The notes below the pieces were generated by a model. The model saw only the letters and a program-made list of their open reading frames with translations. It had not been told where the DNA came from and did not search any database. From Candidatus Pseudomonas phytovorans (GTDB lineage: Bacteria > Pseudomonadota > Gammaproteobacteria > Pseudomonadales > Pseudomonadaceae): 64,000 bases of DNA. A program made the position numbers and the translations under genes. Shown in pieces: positions 16,738-25,412 of this stretch (positions are counted from its first letter, which is position 1; each line of letters begins with the position of its first letter). Location: contig CP119325.1 in NCBI GenBank assembly GCA_029202525.1, forward strand, positions 5,740,001-5,804,000, given 5' to 3'.

Positions 16738-17901
16738 ATGTCGATCCAGGTCGAAGATTATTTCGCGCGTGACACCTTCCAGAAAATGAAGGCGTTCGCC
16801 GACAAGCAAGAAACCCCGTTCGTGGTCATCGACACCCAGATGATCAGCCAGGCCTATGACGACCTGCGCGCCGGTTTCGAATTCGCCAAGGTCTACTACG
16901 CCGTCAAGGCCAACCCGGCCGTTGAAATCATCGACCTGCTAAAAGAGAAAGGTTCGAGCTTCGACATCGCCTCGATCTACGAGCTGGACAAGGTGCTCGA
17001 CCGCGGCGTCAGCGCCGACCGTATCAGCTACGGCAACACCATCAAGAAGTCCAAGGACATCCGCTACTTCTACGAGAAAGGCGTGCGCCTGTTCTCTACC
17101 GACTCGGAAGCCGACCTGCGCAACATCGCCAAGGCCGCGCCGGGCTCGAAAGTGTATGTCCGTATCCTGACCGAAGGCTCGACCACTGCCGACTGGCCGC
17201 TGTCGCGTAAATTCGGCTGCCAGACCGACATGGCCATGGACCTGCTGATCCTTGCCCGCGACCTGGGCCTGGTGCCTTACGGCATTTCTTTCCACGTGGG
17301 CTCGCAGCAGCGCGACATCAGCGTGTGGGATGCCGCCATCGCCAAGGTCAAAGTGATCTTCGAGCGCCTGAAAGAAGAAGACGGCATTGAACTGAAGCTG
17401 ATCAACATGGGTGGCGGCTTCCCGGCCAACTACATCACCCGTACCAACAGCCTGGAAACCTACGCCGAAGAGATCATTCGCTTCCTGAAGGAAGATTTCG
17501 GCGACGACCTGCCGGAAATCATCCTGGAGCCAGGCCGTTCGCTGATTGCCAACGCCGGTATCCTGGTCAGCGAAGTGGTGCTGGTGGCGCGCAAGTCGCG
17601 CACTGCTGTCGAGCGCTGGATCTACACCGACGTGGGCAAGTTCTCCGGCCTGATCGAAACCATGGACGAAGCCATCAAGTTCCCGATCTGGACCGAGAAG
17701 AAAGGCGAAACCGAAGAGGTTGTCATCGCTGGCCCGACCTGCGACAGCGCCGACATCATGTACGAAAACTACAAGTACGGCCTGCCCCTGAACCTGGCCA
17801 TCGGTGACCGCCTGTACTGGTTGTCGACCGGTGCCTACACCACCAGCTACAGCGCAGTGGAGTTCAACGGCTTCCCGCCGCTGAAGGCCTACTACCTGTA
17901 A
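16738..17901 (+). CDS. speC: Ornithine decarboxylase, alanine-racemase-fold (group IV) type
   Basis: A 387-residue PLP enzyme converting ornithine to putrescine, the first step of polyamine synthesis. The PLP lysine is in VYYAVKANP near residue 49. Downstream are SFHVGSQQRD, INMGGGFPANY, EPGRSLIANAG, and the active-site GPTCDSADIMYENY. The fold is that of eukaryotic-type ornithine decarboxylase, not the large E. coli SpeC. The ATG at 16738 has GGAG nine bases upstream and gives the family length; an ATG at 16723 and a TTG at 16717 are in frame. Some relatives act on lysine as well. A rho-independent terminator follows directly. Confidence 0.93.
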   Translation: MSIQVEDYFARDTFQKMKAFADKQETPFVVIDTQMISQAYDDLRAGFEFAKVYYAVKANPAVEIIDLLKEKGSSFDIASIYELDKVLDRGVSADRISYGNTIKKSKDIRYFYEKGVRLFSTDSEADLRNIAKAAPGSKVYVRILTEGSTTADWPLSRKFGCQTDMAMDLLILARDLGLVPYGISFHVGSQQRDISVWDAAIAKVKVIFERLKEEDGIELKLINMGGGFPANYITRTNSLETYAEEIIRFLKEDFGDDLPEIILEPGRSLIANAGILVSEVVLVARKSRTAVERWIYTDVGKFSGLIETMDEAIKFPIWTEKKGETEEVVIAGPTCDSADIMYENYKYGLPLNLAIGDRLYWLSTGAYTTSYSAVEFNGFPPLKAYYL

Positions 17902-17905
17902 ACAG

Positions 17906-17930
17906 AAAAGGGGCGAAAGCCCCTTTTTTC
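17906..17930 (+). terminator. Rho-independent terminator of speC
   Basis: AAAAGGGGC-GAAA-GCCCCTTTTTT: a strong GC stem with a GAAA tetraloop and a run of six T. The A-tract on the other side lets it also act on the convergent gene, whose stop codon overlaps the T run. Confidence 0.93.
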
Positions 17931-18492
17931 ATGGCTCGCCCACAGCGGATGTGTCGATCCACTCCAGCAGGAAATCACCGGGCTGCGCTTCTTCGGTTTC
18001 CAGCATACGGAGTTGCAGCCCAGGCTCGGAGTGGTATCGGGTAACTGTCTTGTAGGGCGAAATGGAGAACAAGTCAGACCATGAGCTGGCACTCCTTTTC
18101 ACCCTGGAAGTGGTGCCTACTCGGTCGTTAGCCGAGACAAAACGCGAATCCAGCGTTTGCAACCGGATGCCGTACAACCGCGGATGTTCGAAGCTGACGT
18201 TCTGATTGACGATACGGAACGCAGGTACTGGCCATGGCATCAGTTCGCTTGCCTCTTGCAGGGCATTGCCACCCGCACCGGTTATCTGCTTACCCGACTC
18301 GGTGTGTATCTCATACGCAAGATCCCCGCCGATTGCAGGATGCTCCCAGGCAATGAGGGTGAAAATCTCACCTGCTACATCGTTTTCGACAACCTGCATG
18401 AACCCGCTGTCGTTGATACAGATCGGGTAAATGTGGCCCTCTCGAGTCAACCACAAGCGCACCTGTGCTTCGTCTTTGATCAGGTTTTTCAT
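17929..18492 (-). CDS. Protein of unknown function, 187 residues
   Basis: Starts MKNLIKDEAQVRLWLTREGH with GAGGAAA upstream of the ATG; the frame extends 21 codons further but without a better ribosome site. No signal peptide or membrane segment is visible. The sequence is mixed alpha/beta in character, with Trp-rich patches (IAWEHPAIGGDL; MPWPVPAFRIV), and no motif I recognise. Base composition is visibly more AT-rich than the flanking core genes, which suggests an accessory or transferred gene. It is convergent with speC and shares its terminator. Function unknown. Confidence 0.65.
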   Translation of the reverse strand: MKNLIKDEAQVRLWLTREGHIYPICINDSGFMQVVENDVAGEIFTLIAWEHPAIGGDLAYEIHTESGKQITGAGGNALQEASELMPWPVPAFRIVNQNVSFEHPRLYGIRLQTLDSRFVSANDRVGTTSRVKRSASSWSDLFSISPYKTVTRYHSEPGLQLRMLETEEAQPGDFLLEWIDTSAVGEP

Positions 18493-18646
18493 AAACGTTT
18501 CCTCACGCTCTCGACGGCTGATGTTGCCGACAGGCGGAAAGTAAACGTGGCGCAACCATGATCGCAGTTACAACTCCTTCCCCGTGGCCCTCTACTGGCC
18601 CCATCGACCATAAGCTGGCTTGCCGGCGGGGCCAATGCAGCCAACC

Positions 18647-19396
18647 TCAGGCTTCGCGGCGCTCGATCTCCTCGGCATACCGACCGGCAAAGGCCATGAA
18701 CAGCGGCCCCGCACCTTGCAAGGTCACCAAGGCAGCGCGCAGGAAGTTCATGTTGCCCTCAACCCGCGCCCGCTCCAGCCAAGGCGCAGCCTCCGCCACC
18801 TGCCCACGCTCGAACAGCACCAGCGCCAGGCTGAACATGCCGCGAAAGTCCCCCGCCTCGGCCGAGCGCCGATACCAGCGCACCGCCCGCGCCGGGCTAG
18901 GCGCCGTGGCTATGCCCTGTTCCAGGTAGCGCCCGTACAGGTTCATCGACTTGGCATGCCCCAGTTGCGCAGCCTTTTCGTAGCACAGCAGTGCCTGCGT
19001 CTGGTTGGCCGGCACCCCGCGCCCGGTGGCCAGCAGGTTGCCCAGGTTGTAAAGGCCCCAGTCCAGTCCGGCGTCGGCTGCACGGGCATAGTGCACAGCG
19101 GCCTGCGGCAGGCTCGCCTCACCACCCCAGCCATGCTCCAGGCAACGCCCAAGCATGTTGTGCGCCATGGCACTGCCACCTTGTGCGGCAATGCCGAACC
19201 AACGCCGGGCCACGGTGGCATCTTCCTGGATACCGCGCCCATCCAGCAGGATCTGCCCCAGCAGCAACTGCGCCTCGACCGCGCCCTGCCCCGCCGCTGC
19301 CAGAATTGCCTGGGCGGCCTTGCCGGGGCTTTCTTCAAGCATGGCCTGCAAGCCGGCCACATCCACCACTTCCTCACGTCGCAACAGGTAAGACAC
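18647..19396 (-). CDS. Sel1-repeat (TPR-like) protein of the piu cluster
   Basis: A 249-residue protein made of Sel1-like repeats: AEAQLLLGQILLDGRGIQED-type units recur, e.g. AMAHNMLGRCLEHGWGG, GLYNLGNLLATGRGVPANQT, KSMNLYGRYLEQGIATAPSP. Such alpha-solenoids mediate protein contacts. No signal peptide is evident. It begins three bases after the piuC stop, so the two are co-transcribed. The same neighbour (PA4516) follows piuC in P. aeruginosa, so a role linked to iron uptake is inferred from synteny. Confidence 0.85.
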   Translation of the reverse strand: MSYLLRREEVVDVAGLQAMLEESPGKAAQAILAAAGQGAVEAQLLLGQILLDGRGIQEDATVARRWFGIAAQGGSAMAHNMLGRCLEHGWGGEASLPQAAVHYARAADAGLDWGLYNLGNLLATGRGVPANQTQALLCYEKAAQLGHAKSMNLYGRYLEQGIATAPSPARAVRWYRRSAEAGDFRGMFSLALVLFERGQVAEAAPWLERARVEGNMNFLRAALVTLQGAGPLFMAFAGRYAEEIERREA

Positions 19397-19399
19397 GGC

Positions 19400-20080
19400 T
19401 CAGACCTCGGCCCAACGGCGTAGCAGGTTGTGGTAGGTGCCGGTCAGCTGCAGCAATGAAGGGTGCTCCGGTACATCGGCAGTCAGTTGCTGGATGGCAT
19501 TGTCCATCTCGAACAGCAGCGCACGCTGGCTGTCCTCGCGCACCAGGCTCTGGGTCCAGAAGAACGCGGCGTAACGCTGGCCTCGGGTCACCGGGTTGAC
19601 CTTGTGCAGGCTGGTACCGGGGTACAGCACCAGATCACCGGCAGCCAGCTTGATCTGCTGCACACCATAGGTGTCCTGAATCACCAGCTCACCGCCGTCG
19701 TAACTGTCCGGGTCGCTAAGGAACAGCGTTGACGACAGGTCGGTACGCACCCGCTCCGGGCTGCCTTTGGGCTGGCGCAGGGCGTTATCGATGTGAAAGC
19801 CGAAATTGCCGCCCTCGCGGTAGCAGTTGATCAAAGGCGGAAACACCTTGTGCGGCAGGGCCGCGGACATGAAGCGCGGGGTTTTCCACAGGCGGTCGAT
19901 CAGCGCAGTGCCAATTTCCTTGGCCAAAGCGTGCCCTTCCGGCAACTGCAGGTTGTGTTTGGCCTTGGCCGACTGGTAACCGGCAGTCACCTTGCCATCG
20001 GCCCAGTCGGCCTGCTCCAGCGCCTCGCGAATACGGGCCAGTTCATCGGCGTCGAACAGGCCGGGGATGTGAAGCAGCAT
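19400..20080 (-). CDS. piuC: Fe(II)/2-oxoglutarate-dependent PKHD-type hydroxylase
   Basis: A 226-residue dioxygenase of the PiuC/YbiX family. The iron ligands appear as His96 and Asp98 (GFHID) and His159 (TSLHKVNPV), with Arg169 (RGQRY) positioned for 2-oxoglutarate. The substrate is unknown; the gene is tied to TonB-dependent siderophore or catecholate uptake and is iron-repressed in relatives. It is divergent from piuA, and a Fur-box-like site lies 31 bases upstream of its ATG. Confidence 0.92.
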   Translation of the reverse strand: MLLHIPGLFDADELARIREALEQADWADGKVTAGYQSAKAKHNLQLPEGHALAKEIGTALIDRLWKTPRFMSAALPHKVFPPLINCYREGGNFGFHIDNALRQPKGSPERVRTDLSSTLFLSDPDSYDGGELVIQDTYGVQQIKLAAGDLVLYPGTSLHKVNPVTRGQRYAAFFWTQSLVREDSQRALLFEMDNAIQQLTADVPEHPSLLQLTGTYHNLLRRWAEV

Positions 20081-20110
20081 GGCAGCAGCACCGTCAGGAA
20101 ATGTAAAGGC

Positions 20111-20129
20111 GCAATGATATTGATTCCCT
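20111..20129 (-). promoter_or_regulatory. Putative Fur box upstream of piuC
   Basis: GCAATGATATTGATTCCC (plus strand) resembles the AATGATAATCATT core of Fur sites, with the palindromic AATGAT/ATTGATT halves. It lies 31 bases before the piuC start, consistent with iron-dependent repression. Confidence 0.55.
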
Positions 20130-20225
20130 TTTGCGCTTCACAAGCCCCGTTCGCCGCTTTAGACGTTTCAGCGTGAAAAAACTGTAAAGGGAAATTGTAA
20201 AGAATGTAAATTCTTCACGAATGGT

Positions 20226-20247
20226 AACGAATCTCAATTGTTAGTCA
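20226..20247 (+). promoter_or_regulatory. Putative Fur box upstream of piuA
   Basis: AACGAATCTCAATTGTTAGT carries a GAAT..TCA-ATTG palindromic core similar to pseudomonad Fur sites, and sits about 55 bases before the piuA ATG in an AT-rich stretch. The match is weaker than that of the piuC site. Confidence 0.45.
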
Positions 20248-20301
20248 CAATTGCTTACATTAGTATCCGGCGCCTCAACACCTTGGGGAAGGTCCTAAGC
20301 A

Positions 20302-22593
20302 ATGCGCCAGTACGTACCATCTGCAGTGAGTTCACCACGCCTGATCGTTACCGCCATCGGCGTTGCCCTCAGCGCTTCGTCGGTATATGCCGCCGACCCG
20401 GCCGCCAATAGCGCCATCACGCTCGACGCAACCAGCGTCAATGGCAAGGCTGAACAGGCCAGCACCGATTACAAGGTCGAGAAGGCCGCCTCGCAGAAGT
20501 ACACCGCGCCGCTGGTGGACACCCCGCGCTCGGTCACCGTGATCCCGCAGCAAGTGATCAAGGACACCAACGCCCTGACCCTGCAGGACGCCCTGCGCAC
20601 TGTACCTGGCATCACCTTTGGTGCCGGCGAAGGCGGCAACCCGCAAGGCGACCGCCCGTTCATTCGCGGCTTCGACGCCCAAGGCGATACTTATCTGGAC
20701 GGCGTGCGTGACACTGGCGCGCAAACCCGCGAAATCTTCGCCATCGAGTCGGTGGAAGTGGCCAAGGGCCCTAACTCGGCCATCGGTGGCCGTGGCGCTG
20801 CTGGCGGTACCATCAACCTGGTGAGCAAGCGTGCGCACCTGGGCAACTCGCTGGACGGCGCCTGGACCTGGGGCAGTGACCAGACCCAACGCTACACCTT
20901 CGATGGCAACTACCAGTTCAGCGATACCGTTGCCGGCCGCCTGAACCTGATGACCCACGAAAGCAACGTCGCCGGCCGCGACAAGGTCAACTACGACCGT
21001 TGGGGTATCGCCCCGTCGCTGGCCTTCGGCCTGGGCACACCGACCCGCGTCAACCTCGACTACTACCACCTGGAAAGCGACGACCTGCCAGATTCGGGCA
21101 TCCCGTACACAATCCCGACCAACGGCAGTGGCGGACGCACCTCGGCGCACCCGAGCAAGCCGAACGACGGCGGCGACAGCGACAACTTCTACGGCCTGAC
21201 CGGTCGCGACTTCCGCAAGACCCGTGTGGACATCGCCACCTTCGCCATTGAGCACGACCTGACCGACGCGCTGACCATCAAGAACACCCTGCGTCACGGC
21301 AACAGCATGCAGGACTACATCCTGACCCAGCCTGACGACAGCAAGGGCAACGTCAACAACGGCAGCGTCTGGCGCCGTGCCAACAGCCGTGTGGGCAACA
21401 CCGCCACCACCACCAATCAGACCGACCTGTTCGGCGAGTTCTACGTTGGTGGTATGAAAAACAGCTTCTCCACCGGTATCGAACTGAGCCGCGAAGAAAG
21501 CGACCGTTCGTCCTACACCGTCGACACCGATACCGTGCCTGGCGGCGCAGCCAATACCAACTGCACCCCGGGCATGATCGGCGCTACCAGCGGCTACAAC
21601 TGCACCTCGCTGAGCAACCCGAACCCGGATGATCCGTGGAACGGCGCCATCTCGCGCAACTACGCTGGCACCACCACCAACAGCAAGACCCGTGCGATCT
21701 ATGTGTTCGACACCCTGGAGCTGACCCCCGAGTGGCTGGTCAACATGGGCCTGCGCTACGACCACTTCGACACCGACTACAAGACCTTCAACGCCGCAGG
21801 CACCACCACTGCCAAAGGCAAGGATGTCAGCGAGTTCGTGACCGGCCAGTTGGGCCTGGTGTGGAAACCGGCAGAAAACGGCAGCATCTACGTCTCCTAC
21901 GCCACCTCCGCAACGCCACCAGGCGCGATGCTCGGCGAAGGTACCGAAGGTAACCCGCTGGGTGGCTCGACCGACCGTAACGGCAACCTGTTGGCCAGCG
22001 ACATGGAGCCAGAGGAAACCACCAACTACGAAATCGGTACCAAGTGGGACCTGCTCGACCAGCGCCTGTCGCTGACCGCTGCGCTGTTCCGCACCGAGAA
22101 GGAAAACGCCCGCGTCCAGGTGGACACCACCACCTACGAAAACGTCGGCGAAACCCGCGTTCAAGGTATCGAGCTGTCGGCCAGCGGCAAGATCACCGAC
22201 AAGTGGCAAGTGTTTGCCGGCTACACCTACATGCAGGCTCGCCAGATCGACGGCGGCCCGCTGGGCAAGGCCAACGACGGCAACCAGCTGCCTAACACGC
22301 CGAACAACAGCGCCAGCCTGTGGACCACTTACCAGGTCACGCCGAAGTTCACCATCGGTGGCGGCGCGTTCTATGTGGATGATGTCTACGGCAGCGTGGC
22401 CAACACCACCATGGTCGACAGTTACGTACGCTACGACGCCATGGCCGCCTACAAGCTGACCAAGAACGTCGACCTGCAGCTGAACGTGCAAAACCTGACC
22501 AACGAGGTGTACTACGACAAGGCATTCTCCACCCACTTCGCCAACCAGGCGGCCGGGCGGACTGCACTGTTGACCACCAGCGTCCACTTCTAA
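20302..22593 (+). CDS. piuA: TonB-dependent catecholate-type siderophore receptor
   Basis: A 763-residue outer-membrane receptor of the Fiu/PiuA group. A signal peptide covers about residues 1-30 (SASSVYAAD). The plug includes VDTPRSVTVIPQQVIKD, ALTLQDALRTVPGITFGAGE, RPFIRGFDAQGDTYLDG and EVAKGPNSAIGGRGAAGGTI. The barrel ends AGRTALLTTSVHF with terminal Phe. There is no N-terminal STN domain, so unlike fecA it only transports. The likely substrates are ferric catecholates or monomeric siderophores, by family. GGAAGG precedes the ATG. It is divergent from piuC and followed by a terminator and piuB. Confidence 0.92.
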   Translation: MRQYVPSAVSSPRLIVTAIGVALSASSVYAADPAANSAITLDATSVNGKAEQASTDYKVEKAASQKYTAPLVDTPRSVTVIPQQVIKDTNALTLQDALRTVPGITFGAGEGGNPQGDRPFIRGFDAQGDTYLDGVRDTGAQTREIFAIESVEVAKGPNSAIGGRGAAGGTINLVSKRAHLGNSLDGAWTWGSDQTQRYTFDGNYQFSDTVAGRLNLMTHESNVAGRDKVNYDRWGIAPSLAFGLGTPTRVNLDYYHLESDDLPDSGIPYTIPTNGSGGRTSAHPSKPNDGGDSDNFYGLTGRDFRKTRVDIATFAIEHDLTDALTIKNTLRHGNSMQDYILTQPDDSKGNVNNGSVWRRANSRVGNTATTTNQTDLFGEFYVGGMKNSFSTGIELSREESDRSSYTVDTDTVPGGAANTNCTPGMIGATSGYNCTSLSNPNPDDPWNGAISRNYAGTTTNSKTRAIYVFDTLELTPEWLVNMGLRYDHFDTDYKTFNAAGTTTAKGKDVSEFVTGQLGLVWKPAENGSIYVSYATSATPPGAMLGEGTEGNPLGGSTDRNGNLLASDMEPEETTNYEIGTKWDLLDQRLSLTAALFRTEKENARVQVDTTTYENVGETRVQGIELSASGKITDKWQVFAGYTYMQARQIDGGPLGKANDGNQLPNTPNNSASLWTTYQVTPKFTIGGGAFYVDDVYGSVANTTMVDSYVRYDAMAAYKLTKNVDLQLNVQNLTNEVYYDKAFSTHFANQAAGRTALLTTSVHF

Positions 22594-22606
22594 AGCAACA
22601 CCCCAG

Positions 22607-22637
22607 AGCCCCGTTCATTCCCATGAGCGGGGCTTTT
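22607..22637 (+). terminator. Rho-independent terminator of piuA
   Basis: AGCCCCG-TTCATTCCCATGA-GCGGGGCTTTT: seven-base GC-rich stem and a short T run 14 bases after the piuA stop. The T run is short, so some readthrough into piuB is possible. Confidence 0.75.
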
Positions 22638-22695
22638 GCGTATCAAGGCATAATGCAGCTGCGCAGGTAAGCGGCAGCAATACAAGGTGAGAGAC

Positions 22696-25251
22696 GTGGT
22701 GAAGAAGACGCTGTTCCAATTGCACTGGTTCTTTGGCATCACCGCTGGCCTGGTGCTGGCCTTGATGGGCATTACCGGGGCCCTGTATTCGTTCCAGGAA
22801 GAACTGCTGCGCGTGTTCAATGCCGATGTGCTCAAGGTAGAAGTGCGCGCCGAAGGTGTGCTGCCCCCAGCCGAACTGGTCCAGCGCGTAGAAGCCCAGC
22901 AACACGACAAGGTGTCGATGCTGTGGGTGGACGTGCGTGAAGGCAACGCCGCACGCATCTTCTTCATGCCAGCACCCGGCGAGCGCCGTGGCACGCTGCG
23001 TTATGCCGACCCGTACACCGGTGAACTCAAGGGCGAAGTCGCCGGGCAAGACTTCTTCAACCTCATGCTCACCCTGCACCGTTTCCTGGCCATGGGCGAC
23101 ACCGGCCGGCAGATCACCGGTGCCTGTACCCTGATGCTCGTGTTCTTCTGCCTGTCCGGCCTGTACCTGCGCTGGCCGCGCAAGGCGCTGGACTGGCGCA
23201 CCTGGCTGACCTTCGACTGGGCCAAGAAAGGCCGCGCCTTCAATTGGGACCTGCACGCCGTGGCGGGCACCTGGTGCCTGCTGTTCTATCTTCTGTTCGC
23301 CCTGACCGGGCTGTTCTGGTCCTATGAGTGGTACCGCGAGGGCCTGAACAAGCTATTGGCCGATGCACCAGCCGCCGGCCAGCAACAAAAGCGCGGCGAA
23401 GGCGGTGGCCGCCACGGGCCGCAGAAAGTCGACAAGAACGCCCCGCCGCTGGTGGTCGACTACGATGCGATCTGGGCCAACCTCAAGGACGCTGCCGGCC
23501 CAGGCCTGGCCATGTACAACCTGCGCCTGCCACCGGTTGGCGGCCAGCCGGCCAACCTGTTCTACCTGCTGGACAACGCCGACCACCCCCGCGCCTTCAA
23601 CACCCTGTTGCTGGACCCGGCCACCGGCCAGGTGAAAAAGCATGACCGCTACACTGACAAGTCCTTCAAGGCCCAGCTGCTGCAGAGCGTCTACGCCCTG
23701 CACGTCGGCGAATACTTCGGCCTGCCGGGGCGCATCATTGTCACCATCGCCAGCCTGACCATGCCGCTGTTCTTCGTCACTGGCTGGCTGCTTTACCTCG
23801 ACCGCCGCCGCAAGAAGCGCCAGGTGCGTGCAGCCCGTGGCAACGTCGCCAGCAGTAACGGCAGCGGCGACAGCTGGCTGATCGGTTTCGCCAGCCAAAG
23901 CGGCTTTGCCGAACAACTGGCCTGGCAAAGTGCCGGCCAGTTGCAGGCGGCCGGCCTGCCGGTGCAGGTACGGGCACTGGCCGAACTGCGTGAAGACGAC
24001 TTGCGTCAGGCCCGCCGTGCGTTGTTCGTGGTCAGTACCTTCGGCGACGGCGAAGCACCCGACAGTGCCCGCGCCTTCGAGCGCAAGGTGCTCGGCCAGC
24101 CGTGGGCGCTGAATAACCTCAACTATGCCCTGCTCGCGCTCGGTGATCGCCAGTACCCGCACTTCTGCGGCTTCGCCCGCCGCCTGCAGGCGTGGCTGGG
24201 TGAACGCGGTGCGAGCAGTGCATTCAGCCCGGTGGAAGTGGACAATGCCGACCAGGCCGCCCTGCAGCAGTGGCAGCAGGAACTGGCGCAATTGACAGGT
24301 GCCCAACCGGTGGCCGCATGGCAGCCGCCAAGCTTTGGCAACTGGTCGCTGGTGCACCGCGAGCTTTTGAACCCGGGCAGCCAAGGTCAGCCGGTGTACC
24401 TGCTGGGCTTGCAACCGCAAGAGCCTGCCAGCTGGGAGGCTGGGGACCTGGTAGAGATCCTGCCGCTCAATGGGCAGCCACGCGTTGACGCATTTCTCAA
24501 TGGCATGGCGCTGGATGCCGGGGCCAAGGTAGAGGTCAATGGCCTTGGCGAAACACTCGCCCAAGCCTTGGCCGGTCGCCAGTTGCCAAGCCGTCGCGAT
24601 CACCTGATCGGTTTGCAGCCGCAAGCGCTGGTGGATGCGCTGGTGCCGATCGGCAGCCGCGAGTACTCCATCGCCTCGATCGCCAGCGATGGCGTGCTGG
24701 AGCTGATCGTGCGCCAGGAGCGCCATACCGACGGCAACCTGGGCCTGGGCTCCGGCTGGCTCACCGAATACCTGCCATTGAACGGCACGCTTAGCCTGCG
24801 CCTGCGCCGCAACAGCGGCTTCCATCTGCCGGAGACGGCGGCACCGATGATCCTGATCGGTAACGGCACGGGCCTGGCTGGCTTGCGCAGCCTGATCCGG
24901 GCGCGGGTGAATGCTGGCGAACAGCGTAACTGGCTGCTGTTTGGCGAGCGTAATCGGGCGCATGACCTGCTGTGTGGCGACGAGCTGCAAAGCTGGCTGG
25001 ATCGCGGCGACCTGGCACGTCTGGACCTGGCGTTTTCGCGGGACCAGGCCGAGAAGGTGTATGTGCAGGATGTGTTGCTGCAACAGGCTGATGAGTTCAA
25101 GCACTGGGTTGCGGATGGCGCCTGTGTGTATGTGTGCGGCAGCCTGCAAGGGATGGCAGCCGGGGTGGATGCAGCGCTCAACGGTATGCTGGGTGAAGCC
25201 GCTGTGCAGCAACTGATCGAGGATGGGCGGTATCGGCGGGATGTGTACTAG
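22696..25251 (+). CDS. piuB: PepSY membrane protein fused to flavodoxin/NADPH reductase
   Basis: About 851 residues. The N-terminal 390 residues are a PepSY-associated membrane domain (LFQLHWFFGITAGLVLALMG, GALYSFQEE; later LHRFLAMGDTGRQITGA and PGRIIVTIASLTMPLFFVTG). Then comes a flavodoxin domain (IGFASQSGFAEQLAWQSAGQ; VVSTFGDGEAPDSARAF; LGDRQYPHFCGF), then FAD and NADPH domains of sulfite-reductase/P450-reductase type (REYSIASIAS; LIGNGTGLAGLRSLI; CVYVCGSLQGM). It would pass electrons from NADPH across the membrane, plausibly to ferric siderophore. Start is a GTG at 22696 or 22699 after AAGGTGAG. It matches the piuB neighbour of piuA in P. aeruginosa. Confidence 0.9.
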   Translation: MVKKTLFQLHWFFGITAGLVLALMGITGALYSFQEELLRVFNADVLKVEVRAEGVLPPAELVQRVEAQQHDKVSMLWVDVREGNAARIFFMPAPGERRGTLRYADPYTGELKGEVAGQDFFNLMLTLHRFLAMGDTGRQITGACTLMLVFFCLSGLYLRWPRKALDWRTWLTFDWAKKGRAFNWDLHAVAGTWCLLFYLLFALTGLFWSYEWYREGLNKLLADAPAAGQQQKRGEGGGRHGPQKVDKNAPPLVVDYDAIWANLKDAAGPGLAMYNLRLPPVGGQPANLFYLLDNADHPRAFNTLLLDPATGQVKKHDRYTDKSFKAQLLQSVYALHVGEYFGLPGRIIVTIASLTMPLFFVTGWLLYLDRRRKKRQVRAARGNVASSNGSGDSWLIGFASQSGFAEQLAWQSAGQLQAAGLPVQVRALAELREDDLRQARRALFVVSTFGDGEAPDSARAFERKVLGQPWALNNLNYALLALGDRQYPHFCGFARRLQAWLGERGASSAFSPVEVDNADQAALQQWQQELAQLTGAQPVAAWQPPSFGNWSLVHRELLNPGSQGQPVYLLGLQPQEPASWEAGDLVEILPLNGQPRVDAFLNGMALDAGAKVEVNGLGETLAQALAGRQLPSRRDHLIGLQPQALVDALVPIGSREYSIASIASDGVLELIVRQERHTDGNLGLGSGWLTEYLPLNGTLSLRLRRNSGFHLPETAAPMILIGNGTGLAGLRSLIRARVNAGEQRNWLLFGERNRAHDLLCGDELQSWLDRGDLARLDLAFSRDQAEKVYVQDVLLQQADEFKHWVADGACVYVCGSLQGMAAGVDAALNGMLGEAAVQQLIEDGRYRRDVY

Positions 25252-25269
25252 CTTGCTTCACCGCTTATT

Positions 25270-25384
25270 GTAGGAGCGGCCTTGTGTCGCGAAAGGGCCG
25301 CAAAGCGGCCCCAGCAATTTATGCAACACTGCCGAAATCCTGGGGCCGCTTCGCGGCCCTTTCGCGACACAAGGCCGCTCCTAC
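25270..25384. repeat. Large inverted repeat of REP type
   Basis: Arms GTAGGAGCGGCCTTGTGTCG..CGAAAGGGCCGC and the exact complement ending AAGGCCGCTCCTAC. It is a REP variant with GTGTCGCGAAAGG in place of the usual core. It lies between the convergent piuB and the amidase gene and probably terminates both. Confidence 0.9.
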
Positions 25385-25412
25385 AGGGGGCCAATAAAGG
25401 CCCGATTTTGTC

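Noticed and set aside
20332..22587. 751-codon antisense frame opposite piuA
   Set aside because: Valine/glycine-rich shadow of the receptor gene; no ribosome site or domain.
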